DNA from: Alphaproteobacteria bacterium | GTDB lineage: Bacteria; Pseudomonadota; Alphaproteobacteria; Rhodobacterales; Rhodobacteraceae | Direction of reading: 5' to 3' | Assembly: GCA_030425395.1 (NCBI GenBank) | Contig: JAUIAS010000013.1 | Location: 20,239-84,238 of the forward strand | DNA length: 64,000 bases | Part shown: positions 55,436-64,000 of the stretch, in pieces | How the letters are laid out: each line of letters begins with the position of its first letter | Position numbering within the stretch: the stretch's first letter is position 1 | Program-made: the position numbers and the translations under genes | The notes under the pieces: generated by a model | What the model was told of the DNA's origin: nothing | Seen by the model: the letters and a program-made list of their open reading frames with translations, nothing else | The model's database searches: none

Positions 55436-56569
55436 ATGATCACCCCGCAAAACCTTGCCCGATGGCAAAGCGCAATGCCGTTCTGGCTGTCCGTTCTTCT
55501 GATCCCGCTGTCGTGGATCAGCGCCATCAAAGGCGGATTTTACGTGCTGCTTTTACCGGTTGTGACATGGTACTTTTTTGCGTTTTTGGACGGCCTTCTT
55601 GGCAAGAACCTCGAAAACGCCGACCCGATGGCAAAAGAAGAAGATCTCTTCTGGTACAAGCTGGTGACGCAAATTTGGGCACCGCTCCAATTCATCAACC
55701 TGTTTTCCATTCTCTGGTATGCCACCCGTGCCGAACACCTCGACAGTCTGGAACGGGTGTTTCTGTTTATCGGCATGGGGGTGATCAGCGGAACCATCGG
55801 CATCAACTACAGCCATGAATTGATGCACCAAAAGAATCGGATGGAACGCTGGATGGGCGATATCCTGCTGGCCATGGTGCTGTATTCGCATTTTCGATCC
55901 GAACACCTTTTGGTGCACCACCGCTATGTTGGCACCCCACGTGATCCAGTCACCGCGCGATACAATGAAGGCTTTTACCGGTTCTATCTCAGGGTGCTGC
56001 GGCAAAGCCCTGTTTCGGCCTTCCGCGCGGAACAAGCCAAGCTTGCGCGCAAAGGCCTGTCATGGACAGCACGCGAAAACCCGTTCTGGCGCTATTGGGG
56101 CTTGCAGGCAGGAATGCTCGGGTTTGCGGCGATTGTGGGCGGCTGGTCTGGTCTGGTTCTGTTTCTCATTCAGGCCGGAACGGCGATCTGGCAGCTTGAG
56201 CTGGTGAACTATGTCGAACACTACGGTTTGACGCGTAAACATCTGGGCGACGGCAAATATGAACATGTCAGACCGCGCCATTCTTGGAATGCAGCGCACA
56301 AGGCGTCCAACTGGTTGCTGATCAATCTGCAGCGCCATTCGGATCATCACTACAAACCGGACAGACGGTTCCCGTTATTGCAGAACTATACCCAAGCGGA
56401 TGCGCCACAGCTTCCCTTTGGCTATCCTGTCATGACGATTGCCGCTATGATCCCCCCGTTTTGGCGCAAGGTGATGAACCCGCGCGTGAACGAATGGCGC
56501 GAAAGCTATTACCCGGAAGTCACCGATTGGACCGCCTACAATCGCCGCGCCACGCCAATGCCGCGCTGA
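55436..56569 (+). CDS. alkB: Alkane 1-monooxygenase (AlkB)
   Basis: A 377-residue integral-membrane di-iron hydroxylase. The histidine clusters are in order: SHELMHQKN (~122-130), EHLLVHHRYVGTP (~154-166), the NYVEHYGL segment and LQRHSDHHYKPDR (~301-313). Six hydrophobic segments surround them. AlkB oxidises medium-chain alkanes to alcohols with rubredoxin as electron donor; no rubredoxin or rubredoxin reductase gene is adjacent. Its stop directly abuts the convergent cyclase stop. A GGAGG site precedes the ATG. Confidence 0.9.
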   Translation: MITPQNLARWQSAMPFWLSVLLIPLSWISAIKGGFYVLLLPVVTWYFFAFLDGLLGKNLENADPMAKEEDLFWYKLVTQIWAPLQFINLFSILWYATRAEHLDSLERVFLFIGMGVISGTIGINYSHELMHQKNRMERWMGDILLAMVLYSHFRSEHLLVHHRYVGTPRDPVTARYNEGFYRFYLRVLRQSPVSAFRAEQAKLARKGLSWTARENPFWRYWGLQAGMLGFAAIVGGWSGLVLFLIQAGTAIWQLELVNYVEHYGLTRKHLGDGKYEHVRPRHSWNAAHKASNWLLINLQRHSDHHYKPDRRFPLLQNYTQADAPQLPFGYPVMTIAAMIPPFWRKVMNPRVNEWRESYYPEVTDWTAYNRRATPMPR

Positions 56570-57967
56570 CTATCGGGGCAACGTCCATAAAGCGACCGGC
56601 GTGTCCAAGCCCCGCACCATCTGTGGGGTTTGGGGTTTGAGGCGGTTCAAGATGCCCGAGGCCTCAGAGTCTTCGACAAGCACACGCTGAACAAGAGCAT
56701 CGCTGACCACCAAATCCGTGTCCATGGAGCGGGTCAGCGCCTCAAGCCGGCTGGCCACATTGACCGTATTTCCGATCACTGCGAATTCAAGACGGTTGCG
56801 GCCAATGTTTCCTAACACAACAGGCCCGTAATGCAGGCCAAAGCTGGCCTTTAGCGGCGGCAGACCTGCGGCCGCGCGGCCCGTGTTGAAAGTTTCAAGC
56901 GCCGCGATCATCCCAAACACCGTCTCAAGCGCGTTCACCCCATCGCGCGGGCCCGCGAACGGTGTGCCGAATGTGGCCATCAAGCCATCGCCAAGGTACT
57001 TGTCCAACGTGCCGCCATGGCGGAACACCTCTTCTTCCATGCAGCCATGGAATTCCCGCAGCGTTGCAATCACCTCTTCCGGTGGTTGGACAGCGGCCAT
57101 TCGGGTAAAGCCTACGATATCCACGAATAGAACCGCCACGTCATGCGTGCGGGTTTCCTTAATCGGTTCATCCCCCTTTGACAGTTCGGCCACCACATTC
57201 GGAGAAAAATACCGCGACAGGTTCGACCGTTCCCGTTCAAGAACCGCATGCCCCAGCAACAAGCGATTGAACCGCCGCACCGTCAACGCAAGCGTGTAGG
57301 CGCATATGACAAAAACGATGATTTCTTGAGTGCGCAGATCGAATTTTACGGTATTCGGATCGAACAGAGCCAGCAATCGCCCATCTTCTTCGAAGGCCGC
57401 AGCCACCCGCGCGCCCAGCGCGGCATCGGTTGTCCCGAACCACCAGACACCAAATGCCGAGATCATCCAGATCGCTGCAGTCCAGTTGCCGATGGCCAGG
57501 ATCGTGCGCCACGAATAAGCCAGTGTCGCCACAGAAAGGATGATGAACAGGTAAATAAAATTTCCGAAGGAATAGACCACCGCAGTGGGTGCCGGGTCGG
57601 TTTCAAACGGGTTAGGCACCACCAGAAGAAACGTGATCAGTAACAGATCGAAAAAGATAAGCGCCAGTTCGGTGCGGGACATGCCGACCCGCGCAGCACG
57701 TTGCATCAGCCAGCCCAAAGCAGCCATAACCGCCAGACCGACCTGATAGTAGATGACGGTGACGGACGGGTTGAGGAATGGCAAAAGAACAGCAACAACC
57801 GCGAGCGCAGCCCAACGCGCTCTGACGGCAAGCTCAGCACCGTCGCGTTTGTGTTTTTCCAACGCTTGAACGGTGTATTTGCTGGTCTCGCCGATGTCGT
57901 CGATGGTCAAGCCGCCCGGCAGGTCCATCCTGTTCAGGCGTGGAAGCCTGAAGGAGGTATCGGTCAT
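56570..57967 (-). CDS. Membrane-bound class III adenylate/guanylate cyclase
   Basis: A 465-residue protein. An N-terminal region with about six membrane segments (residues ~45-240) is followed by a class III cyclase domain (~275-460). Metal-binding Asp residues are visible in VAVLFVDIVGFT and in DKYLGDGLMATFG, and the nucleotide-binding FAVIGNTVNVASRLEA is intact. It should make cAMP (or cGMP) in response to a membrane signal. ATG 57967 follows AAAGGACAG; the frame extends 9 codons upstream. Confidence 0.88.
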   Translation of the reverse strand: MTDTSFRLPRLNRMDLPGGLTIDDIGETSKYTVQALEKHKRDGAELAVRARWAALAVVAVLLPFLNPSVTVIYYQVGLAVMAALGWLMQRAARVGMSRTELALIFFDLLLITFLLVVPNPFETDPAPTAVVYSFGNFIYLFIILSVATLAYSWRTILAIGNWTAAIWMISAFGVWWFGTTDAALGARVAAAFEEDGRLLALFDPNTVKFDLRTQEIIVFVICAYTLALTVRRFNRLLLGHAVLERERSNLSRYFSPNVVAELSKGDEPIKETRTHDVAVLFVDIVGFTRMAAVQPPEEVIATLREFHGCMEEEVFRHGGTLDKYLGDGLMATFGTPFAGPRDGVNALETVFGMIAALETFNTGRAAAGLPPLKASFGLHYGPVVLGNIGRNRLEFAVIGNTVNVASRLEALTRSMDTDLVVSDALVQRVLVEDSEASGILNRLKPQTPQMVRGLDTPVALWTLPR

Positions 57968-58024
57968 GCGCTGTCCTTTCTTGCATCGCAACAAGTCTGG
58001 GTTGATCGTCCCGACCGGCGCAAG

Positions 58025-58050
58025 AAAAAAGCCCCGCCATTAGGCGGGGC
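58025..58050 (-). terminator. Intrinsic terminator of ccrM
   Basis: On the minus strand, an 8-bp perfect stem GCCCCGCC-taat-GGCGGGGC is followed by TTTTTTCTT. It lies 60 bases after the ccrM stop and 58 bases before the cyclase start. Confidence 0.82.
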
Positions 58051-58110
58051 GAGTCATGTGCTGTGGTCAGGCCACAGGCACAGGCGGTCTGTTGAAACTG
58101 AAAATTGGGA

Positions 58111-59298
<1,188 letters not shown>

Positions 59299-59300
<2 letters not shown>

Positions 59301-59931
59301 AGTTACTTACAGATTTTTCTTGATACAATATATTGTGTACGGTTTTGAACGAACGTCTATGGTGTGGGGTCACACCAAGATTTCGAAGCGCCTCTCTATG
59401 CGCCTTTGAAGGATAACCCGCGTTGGTTTCCCAACCATAGCCGGGATGCTGTTGCGCCAAATCCACCATGATCCTGTCGCGACACATTTTTGCCATAATT
59501 GAAGCCGCTGCAATCGACACCGATCGCCCATCCCCCTTGACGATGGCCTGCGCCGGAAGGGTCAGCCCGCGCGGCAGCAGGTTGCCGTCGATCAGAACCG
59601 CGTCTGGCGGCGGATCAAGCGCGGCAATCGCACGTTCCATGGCAAGGTGACTGGCGCGCAGGATGTTGATTTCGTCAATTTCTTCCACGCTGGCATGGGC
59701 GATGGAGACTTGTGCCGCTTTCGCGATCTCGCTCTCCAGCCGGGCGCGCTTGGTCGCGCTCAGTTTTTTGGAATCGTTCAGACCGCCGGGAATATTTTCC
59801 GGATCAAGGACAACAGCCGCTGCCGTGACCGGTCCTGCCAACGGTCCGCGTCCGACCTCGTCCACACCGGCAATCCGCAGGGCTCCGCGCCGATGCCATT
59901 CCCGCTCAATTTCAAAATCCGGTCCGTTCAT
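59299..59931 (-). CDS. rnhB: Ribonuclease HII
   Basis: A 210-residue RNase HII. The active-site start RIAGVDEVGRGPLAGPVTAAAV carries Asp24 and Glu25, later acidic residues are in AVLIDGN, and AASIMAKMCRDRIM and HPGYGWETNAGYPSKAH follow. It removes ribonucleotides from DNA. ATG 59931 was picked to match the usual N-terminal length; ATG 59961 would add 10 residues and neither has a clear ribosome site. The rnhB-ccrM order is conserved in alphaproteobacteria. Confidence 0.9.
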
Positions 59932-59971
59932 ACGCCCAAAGGACGCTTTGCAGCGAGGCATGACAAGAGCA

Positions 59972-60007
59972 AAAACACCCTCCAAAGATTGCTTGGGAGG
60001 GTGTTTT
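59972..60007. terminator. Bidirectional intrinsic terminator
   Basis: A 12-bp perfect inverted repeat AAAACACCCTCC/GGAGGGTGTTTT has T-runs on both sides. It lies 16 bases after the stop of the minus-strand secreted protein gene and so ends that transcript. It also insulates rnhB downstream. Confidence 0.85.
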
Positions 60008-60023
60008 GAATGCCTGCTATCAA

Positions 60024-60515
60024 TCAGCGTCGCCCTGCGATCCGGTATCCGTTCTGACGCAGGCAACGCGGGCTATAGCCACGACGCACGCCGCGCTCTG
60101 TCCAGATTTCTTGGGCACAAACCTGAGGCAGCGCGTGGAAATGCTGGTAGTTGCTGCGAAGGCACCGCTTGCCGAACATACGCATCTGGCCGTTGCGACC
60201 CGTATTCAGAGTGACAAGACACTGACCCGGCAGATCATAGCGCGCAAATCTCTGAGGGACCGAGCGCGGCTTTGCCTGCGGGTGGCGGCGTGGGGCCGGG
60301 GCATAGACCTGGCCATGCCCTTTCGAATTCCGCGATACATGACCGTGCTTGCGGTCGTTCCTGTCATCAATTGCCTTGCCAATAATCGCAATCGCGGCGA
60401 TCCCGGCCAAAATCTTGGCAAGGTCATCTCCATCCGCGCGGGCCGGAGCCGCACCGGCAAAAAGAGAAATGGTCAGGCTGGCGGCGCTGATAGCTGCAAT
60501 GAACTTCCGATACAT
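60024..60515 (-). CDS. Small secreted protein, unrecognised
   Basis: A 163-residue protein with a signal peptide (MYRKFIAAISAASLTISLFAGAAPARA), a hydrophobic segment DDLAKILAGIAAIAIIGKAIDD soon after, then a basic region rich in His, Arg and Pro (VYAPAPRRHPQAKPRSVPQR). The C-terminal domain has four Cys (GQCLVT, KRCLRS, QVCAQE, PRCLRQNGY). It is probably periplasmic with disulfides. I do not recognise a family. ATG 60515 was chosen for the signal peptide. A strong terminator follows. Confidence 0.65.
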   Translation of the reverse strand: MYRKFIAAISAASLTISLFAGAAPARADGDDLAKILAGIAAIAIIGKAIDDRNDRKHGHVSRNSKGHGQVYAPAPRRHPQAKPRSVPQRFARYDLPGQCLVTLNTGRNGQMRMFGKRCLRSNYQHFHALPQVCAQEIWTERGVRRGYSPRCLRQNGYRIAGRR

Positions 60516-60670
60516 AATGAAACCTCTTCTGAGATAGGTGAACGATGTGATGCCTTCACATTCGGTCAGCCCCGCTCGGACAGGCAATATCGCCCCCGTG
60601 TTATCCGATAGCAGCGCCCTTTTCGGCCTGCGTTATTGTCTAGCGCGCCAGTTTCGGCGACAAACGGTGC

Positions 60671-60961
60671 ATGAAAAAACTGTATCTCTCTCTCGCGACC
60701 GTTGCGGCGCTCGCCTTGGCCGCCCCTGCACAAGCGGCGGGGTGCTATGCCGACTACAAGGCCAAACAGGACAATCCCTTGCGCTTGCACTATGGTGTGG
60801 CGCAGATTTCGGGAACCTGCACCCGCGCCGCAGCTGCGGCGCAGCTCTCAGCAAAGCTGGCGCGGAACGGCTGGACTTTGTTGAATATCGTGTCGGTTTT
60901 CGGAGATGAGGGCCTCGCCCAAAGGAGGAACAGTGCTGGACAGTTTTTCCTCCGCTACTGA
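60671..60961 (+). CDS. Small secreted protein, unrecognised
   Basis: A 96-residue protein with a clear signal peptide (MKKLYLSLATVAALALAAPAQA, cut before AGCYADY). The mature ~74 residues carry two Cys (GCYADYKAKQ and SGTCTRA), likely one disulfide, and LSAKLARNGWTLLNIVSVFGDEGLAQRRNSAGQFFLRY. I know no family name. It overlaps the next gene by 29 bases, so the two are co-translated. Confidence 0.7.
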   Translation: MKKLYLSLATVAALALAAPAQAAGCYADYKAKQDNPLRLHYGVAQISGTCTRAAAAAQLSAKLARNGWTLLNIVSVFGDEGLAQRRNSAGQFFLRY

Positions 60962-61637
60962 CGCGCATCGCGCGACGACCCGCCTTGTCCCGATCGGTAT
61001 TGCCGCCATCGTGTTCATCCTTGCCGGCACAGCTTTGGTGCTGTTTCTGACGTTGCCTGATGCCAACACGTTCAACACTAGGGTCGAGCAATTGTTCATC
61101 GAAAACGACGATTTGACCAGTCAGGCAGAAATCAAGCTGCTTGAGATCCTGGCACAGTCTGGGACGGCCTTTTCAGATACGCTATACAGCTACCGGATGG
61201 TGATCCTGGTGCTGCTGGTATTCGCAGCAGCCGTTCTGATCGCCGCACTGGTCTTTCTGGTGATGCTCGTCGCGTTGAACCGCAGAATGGCTCAGGTCGA
61301 GCGGGCTGGTATTCAGGTCAATTCCCTGTTGATCAGCAGGGACGAAAACACCGTCTACCTGAACAATATCGGGTTCACCCTTACGGCAGCCGCGATGGAA
61401 ACCCTTTCTGTTCTGGCCGAAGCGCGCATGGACGATGACGTCCTGTCCGGTGCCGAACTCGAAGCCATGGTATCCGGCCGCAATGCCGCCGATTGCGACG
61501 AGGCCGCAGGGGCTACGCGCATCAAACGCCTGCGCGACACACTCGGCAACCAGATCGTGAGCCAGCTTCTGGTCAAGAACATCGCACGGCGGGGATATAT
61601 GCTGGCCATTGAGAAAGATGTGATCCGAATGATCTGA
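60933..61637 (+). CDS. Membrane protein with C-terminal winged-helix (OmpR-type) DNA-binding domain
   Basis: A 234-residue protein. Two membrane segments (residues ~19-41 and ~89-115) enclose a ~47-residue periplasmic loop. A cytoplasmic C-terminal region (~148-226) has the OmpR-type winged-helix pattern: LTAAAMETLSVLAEA, LSGAELEAMVSG, TRIKRLRDTLG and KNIARRGYML. This is the reverse of ToxR/CadC, where the DNA-binding domain is N-terminal. GTG 60933 was chosen because AAAGGAGGAAC lies just before it; ATG 60906 would add 9 residues. Targets are unknown. Confidence 0.7.
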   Translation: MLDSFSSATDAHRATTRLVPIGIAAIVFILAGTALVLFLTLPDANTFNTRVEQLFIENDDLTSQAEIKLLEILAQSGTAFSDTLYSYRMVILVLLVFAAAVLIAALVFLVMLVALNRRMAQVERAGIQVNSLLISRDENTVYLNNIGFTLTAAAMETLSVLAEARMDDDVLSGAELEAMVSGRNAADCDEAAGATRIKRLRDTLGNQIVSQLLVKNIARRGYMLAIEKDVIRMI

Positions 61638-61694
61638 CGGCACGTTGCGCTACTTTGCAAACGCGACAACACCCTCGCGCCCCTAAAGATGCCG

Positions 61695-61705
61695 GAATTC
61701 CTATA
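61695..61705 (+). repeat. Repeat unit GAATTCCTATA, first copy
   Basis: GAATTCCTATA occurs here and again at 61772-61782, where it forms one arm of a palindrome. Both copies lie between the last chromosomal gene and the integrase gene, so they may be recombinase-binding or attachment-site sequences. Confidence 0.4.
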
Positions 61706-61772
61706 CATCTTATTGGCTGGTGACCCCGGCAGTCGCCATATCATGTTCCGATCTGTTCCTGAGGCGATTAAG

Positions 61773-61795
61773 AATTCCTATAAAATATAGGAATT
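61773..61795. repeat. AT-rich palindrome upstream of the integrase
   Basis: AATTCCTATA-aaa-TATAGGAATT is a perfect 10-bp inverted repeat in an unusually AT-rich stretch. It could be part of the attachment site, an operator for the integrase gene, or a terminator. TGTTCC also recurs at 61744, 61754 and 61807 around it. Confidence 0.45.
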
Positions 61796-61875
61796 TTGAA
61801 GCCCATTGTTCCTAACCGATCTTGCGCAATCCATTGGCATCCACTAAATTCTGGGGGAACAGATGGGGGGACGGT

Positions 61876-63099
61876 ATGCCGAGCAATGGAAAGCCCAACA
61901 GCGCCAGAACCGGGCTGACGGCGATTTCGGTAAAGAACACCACCCAACCGGGCAAGTATCACGACGGCAGGGGCACCGGGCTTTTTCTGCTGGTAAAGCC
62001 GACCAGGGCGAAGTCCTGGGTGCAGCGTATCGTGATTCGTGGCAAACGGAGGGAAATCGGGCTTGGGGCCTATCCGCTGGTATCGCTGGCCGAGGCGCGG
62101 GAACAGGCTTTGGAGAACAAGCGGCTCGCCCGAGCGGGCGGCGACCCCGTGGCCGCGAAGCGCAAGGCAAGAGGCATCCTGACTTTCGAGGAAGCTGCGC
62201 GGAAGACCCACGCGGAAAATGCGCAAGCCCTGAAAAACCCGAAAGACCGCGCCGCCTATCTCAAATCAATGGAAACCTACATCTTCCCGCAATTCGGGAC
62301 AGTTGCACTTCCCGAGGTGACGAGCGCCGATGTGCGGCGGGCAATCCTGCTCGCCCGCGAGACGGCACCGGGCGTGGCGCGCAAGTTGATCTACCGGGTT
62401 TCCGCGGTTTTCAAATGGGGCATTGCCGAGGGCATGTGCACTGGCAACCCAGCAGTCACGGAGGCGCTGGCCCTGCCCAAGCTGGAGCGCACGGTGCAGC
62501 ACCGCAAAGCCCTGCCGTATGCGGAGGTTGCGGGCTGTGTCGAGGCCGTGAACGCTTCGGGGGCCGGGGCGACAACGAAACTCGCGCTGGAGTTCCTGAT
62601 CCTGACCGCAACCCGATCCGGTGAAACCCGCGAAGCCCGTTGGGAGGAATTTGATTTCCACGGAGCCGACGGTGCTACAAGTGCTACGTGGATCATCCCA
62701 AAAGAGCGGATCAAGATGAAGCGCGACCATCGCGTGCCGCTATCGGGACGAGCGTTGGAAATCCTGCGGGACGCCGAGGCGCTCTCCGACAGTTCAGAGC
62801 TGGTTTTTCCCAGCTACAAAAAGGGGAAGCCGCTTTCGGACATGACGCTTTCGAAGCTGGTGAAGGAATTGGGCTTTGAGGCCGATGTGCACGGCTTCCG
62901 CACGTCCTTCCGCACATGGGCGCAAGAGCAGACGAATTTCCCGCGCGAGGTGGCCGAGGCCGCGCTGGCACACAAGCTGGGCGACGCGGCGGAACAGGCT
63001 TACGCCCGATCCGATCTGTTCGAGAAGCGGTGCAAGATGATGGAGGCTTGGGCGGCGTATCTGGCCGTGCGACGCGGTGAGGTAGTGAGGTTGGCGTGA
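61876..63099 (+). CDS. P4-type tyrosine recombinase/integrase
   Basis: A 407-residue integrase. An N-terminal arm-binding DUF4102-type domain (LTAISVKNT...GRGTGLFLLVKPTRAKSWVQR...EIGLGAYPLVSLAEAREQA, residues ~14-95) is followed by a core-binding domain (~103-195) and a catalytic domain with Arg247 (TATRSGETREARW), His339 and Arg342 (VHGFRTSFRTW), His366 (LAHKLG) and Tyr376 (AYARSD). All catalytic residues are present, so it looks active. ATG 61876 matches the family start. It marks the left edge of an integrated element; no tRNA target is visible beside it. Confidence 0.9.
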   Translation: MPSNGKPNSARTGLTAISVKNTTQPGKYHDGRGTGLFLLVKPTRAKSWVQRIVIRGKRREIGLGAYPLVSLAEAREQALENKRLARAGGDPVAAKRKARGILTFEEAARKTHAENAQALKNPKDRAAYLKSMETYIFPQFGTVALPEVTSADVRRAILLARETAPGVARKLIYRVSAVFKWGIAEGMCTGNPAVTEALALPKLERTVQHRKALPYAEVAGCVEAVNASGAGATTKLALEFLILTATRSGETREARWEEFDFHGADGATSATWIIPKERIKMKRDHRVPLSGRALEILRDAEALSDSSELVFPSYKKGKPLSDMTLSKLVKELGFEADVHGFRTSFRTWAQEQTNFPREVAEAALAHKLGDAAEQAYARSDLFEKRCKMMEAWAAYLAVRRGEVVRLA

Positions 63100-63440
63100 C
63101 AGATTCCAAGAACAAGATTGCAAAGGCGCTCGTCAACGCAGTCATGTGGCGCATGCAGGTGGCCGAGGAAAAGGCCGGCCGCCAAGGATATCTTGACACG
63201 CAGACCAAGCCCCCCGCAGTTCCTCTTGGGTTGCGATCCACTTTCCATGACTGGGCAGCGGAGCCTGGCATAGAGCGCGATCTAGCCGAAATGGCACTGG
63301 CGCAAACAGTAGGCAGCGAATTCGAGCGCGCATATCGGCGGACGGATATGCTTGAAAAGCGTCGAGCGCTTCTCCAGAGGTGGGAGCGCTTCCTGAGTGA
63401 TAGCAGACAAGACAGAGTGGCTCATCTGAATGTTTCGTAA
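63096..63440 (+). CDS. Stand-alone degenerate C-terminal half of a P4-type integrase
   Basis: A 114-residue protein. Residues ~42-105 (VPLGLRSTFHDWAAEPGIERDLAEMALAQTVGSEFERAYRRTDMLEKRRALLQRWERFL) resemble the end of the integrase just upstream. Arg47 and Tyr80 are kept, but the first catalytic His is Leu44 and the second is Gln70, so strand transfer is unlikely. It lacks the N-terminal and core-binding domains. The GTG start overlaps the integrase stop (GTGA), so it is translationally coupled. It could be a decayed remnant or a small modulator. Confidence 0.65.
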   Translation: MTDSKNKIAKALVNAVMWRMQVAEEKAGRQGYLDTQTKPPAVPLGLRSTFHDWAAEPGIERDLAEMALAQTVGSEFERAYRRTDMLEKRRALLQRWERFLSDSRQDRVAHLNVS

Positions 63441-63819
63441 AACGTTCAATCCGTTCGCCGGTAGTGGCCTTGGCGCCGTGCCAAAGGGATGGATTCCAGT
63501 AACAGATGTCTACGCGCGGATCGCGATCGATTTCTTAAACCAGCTTGGTCTTGGCCCTGCCGCAGAAGCGCCTATGGCACTTTTGGCTGGCAAGCCCTCA
63601 GATGGCCACGACGCGCATGCCGCCCCAAATTTCCTGACATGGCGAGTATTGTCGTATTGCAGAACAGTCAGCTTGCTCGAACCAGATGGGTCGGTGCGCG
63701 TTCTAAGTGATAAAAATGTTTTGTGGGTGGAAGATGAGTGGAGCTCTACCAACAAGCACATGGCCCTAGCTACGGGGCGATTAGGGAGCGGAACGGCTTT
63801 GTTGCACAACTACGCGGGG
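63430..63819 (+). pseudogene. Unrecognised accessory gene interrupted by an IS5-family element
   Basis: ATG 63430 opens a frame that has no stop up to the window end. The first ~129 codons (MFRKTFNPFAGSGLGAVPKGWIPVTDVYARIAIDFLNQLG...) read like a real soluble protein of no family I know. Near 63820 the sequence passes into an insertion element, and the frame runs on into its transposase. The gene is therefore probably cut by the insertion, and the rest may resume beyond the element outside the window. It overlaps the previous gene by 11 bases. Confidence 0.5.
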
Positions 63820-64000
63820 GATTCACTGCATGAATCCAGCGTGATAGCTGGGAGGCATGAGCAGTTGGCCCCCACGAAGTACAAGACCAGGAACTGGCCT
63901 TCGTACAACACAGCACTAAAGCAACGCGGATCGCTTTCGATCTGGTTTGATCCGGAGATGAGCTGGACGCCACCGCCAACAGGCAAACGTGGGCGGCAGC
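63816..64000 (+). mobile_element. IS5-family insertion sequence (left end, cut by window)
   Basis: The boundary is inferred near GGGGGATTCACTGCATG, which contains the palindrome GATTCA-ctgca-TGAATC (63820-63836) and precedes the transposase by about 45 bases. The right end, inverted repeat and target duplication lie outside the window, so limits and IS name are not fixed. Confidence 0.6.
63865..64000 (+). CDS. IS5-family transposase (N-terminal part, cut by window edge)
   Basis: Forty-five codons are present, with TTG at 63865 as the likely start 9 bases after GGAGG. They include YKTRNWPSYNTALKQRGSLSIWFDPEMSW and PTGKRGRQ, which is the conserved N-terminus of IS5-family DDE transposases. The catalytic DDE residues lie beyond the window. 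The frame is fused in phase with the interrupted gene upstream, so a longer fusion product could be made. Confidence 0.75.
   Translation, partial: MAPTKYKTRNWPSYNTALKQRGSLSIWFDPEMSWTPPPTGKRGRQ

Noticed and set aside
61744..61759. GTTC-N6-GTTC as a second LexA box upstream of the integrase
   Set aside because: The spacer is 6, not the 7 required by the alphaproteobacterial site; it is better described as a TGTTCC direct repeat.
61638..61875. A tRNA gene as integration target
   Set aside because: No cloverleaf or T-arm sequence (GGTTCAANNCC type) could be recognised on either strand.

Overview
The window is a 64-kb piece of a chromosome from an alphaproteobacterium, most likely a marine Rhodobacteraceae (Roseobacter group) species. 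The inference rests on high GC, a ccrM gene beside rnhB with GANTC sites, an alphaproteobacterial SOS box (GTTC-N7-GTTC), family-typical DUF721, DUF2125, DUF3576 and DUF4170 proteins, a Rhodobacter-type porin, and paa and glycine-betaine-type catabolic genes. No rRNA or tRNA gene was recognised.

Layout. 1-3.9 kb: phenylacetate catabolism (paaZ end, divergent paaI-paaJ-paaK and a TetR regulator). 3.9-9.5 kb: M29 aminopeptidase, an SOS-box-controlled imuB, an orphan GT11 fucosyltransferase, a pseudouridine synthase and RarD. 9.5-16.1 kb: a tight minus-strand operon of XRE-cupin regulator, LysE exporter, GFA formaldehyde-type protein and two DMGDH/sarcosine-dehydrogenase-like flavoproteins, preceded by two 27-bp palindromes. 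16.2-21.5 kb: esterase, thiolase, a STAS/HATPase partner-switch pair, gamma-glutamyltransferase, HspQ. 21.6-32.5 kb: housekeeping block (lytic-transglycosylase-like lipoprotein, lolA, ftsK, aminotransferase, amidase, ubiH, trm112, Lon-N, thioredoxin-TPR, xth). 32.5-37.1 kb: CenR-like response regulator, ribA, L,D-transpeptidase, YggS, porin. 37.4-42.7 kb: DUF3576 lipoprotein, leuS-lptE-holA, GST. 42.7-45.4 kb: flavoprotein, enoyl-CoA hydratase, SDR. 45.5-51.9 kb: DUF2125, then pmbA-cysQ-DUF4170-waaA-lpxK (lipid A/Kdo). 51.9-60 kb: CoA-transferase, DsbA-like, DUF721, mutY, alkB, adenylate cyclase, ccrM, rnhB. 60-61.6 kb: two small secreted proteins and a membrane protein with a C-terminal winged helix. 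61.6-64 kb: edge of an integrated element (P4-type integrase, a translationally coupled catalytically degenerate integrase half, and an accessory gene interrupted by an IS5-family element running off the window).

The most interesting non-coding signal is a candidate small RNA of about 76 nt at 32588-32663 on the minus strand. It has an FNR-type box centred about 41 bases upstream of the predicted start, a 5' hairpin, an unpaired CCUCCC (anti-Shine-Dalgarno) segment and a strong intrinsic terminator. Other regulatory signals are the SOS box at imuB, the paired operators of the demethylation operon, and three GANTC sites within 39 bp upstream of the GANTC methylase gene itself.
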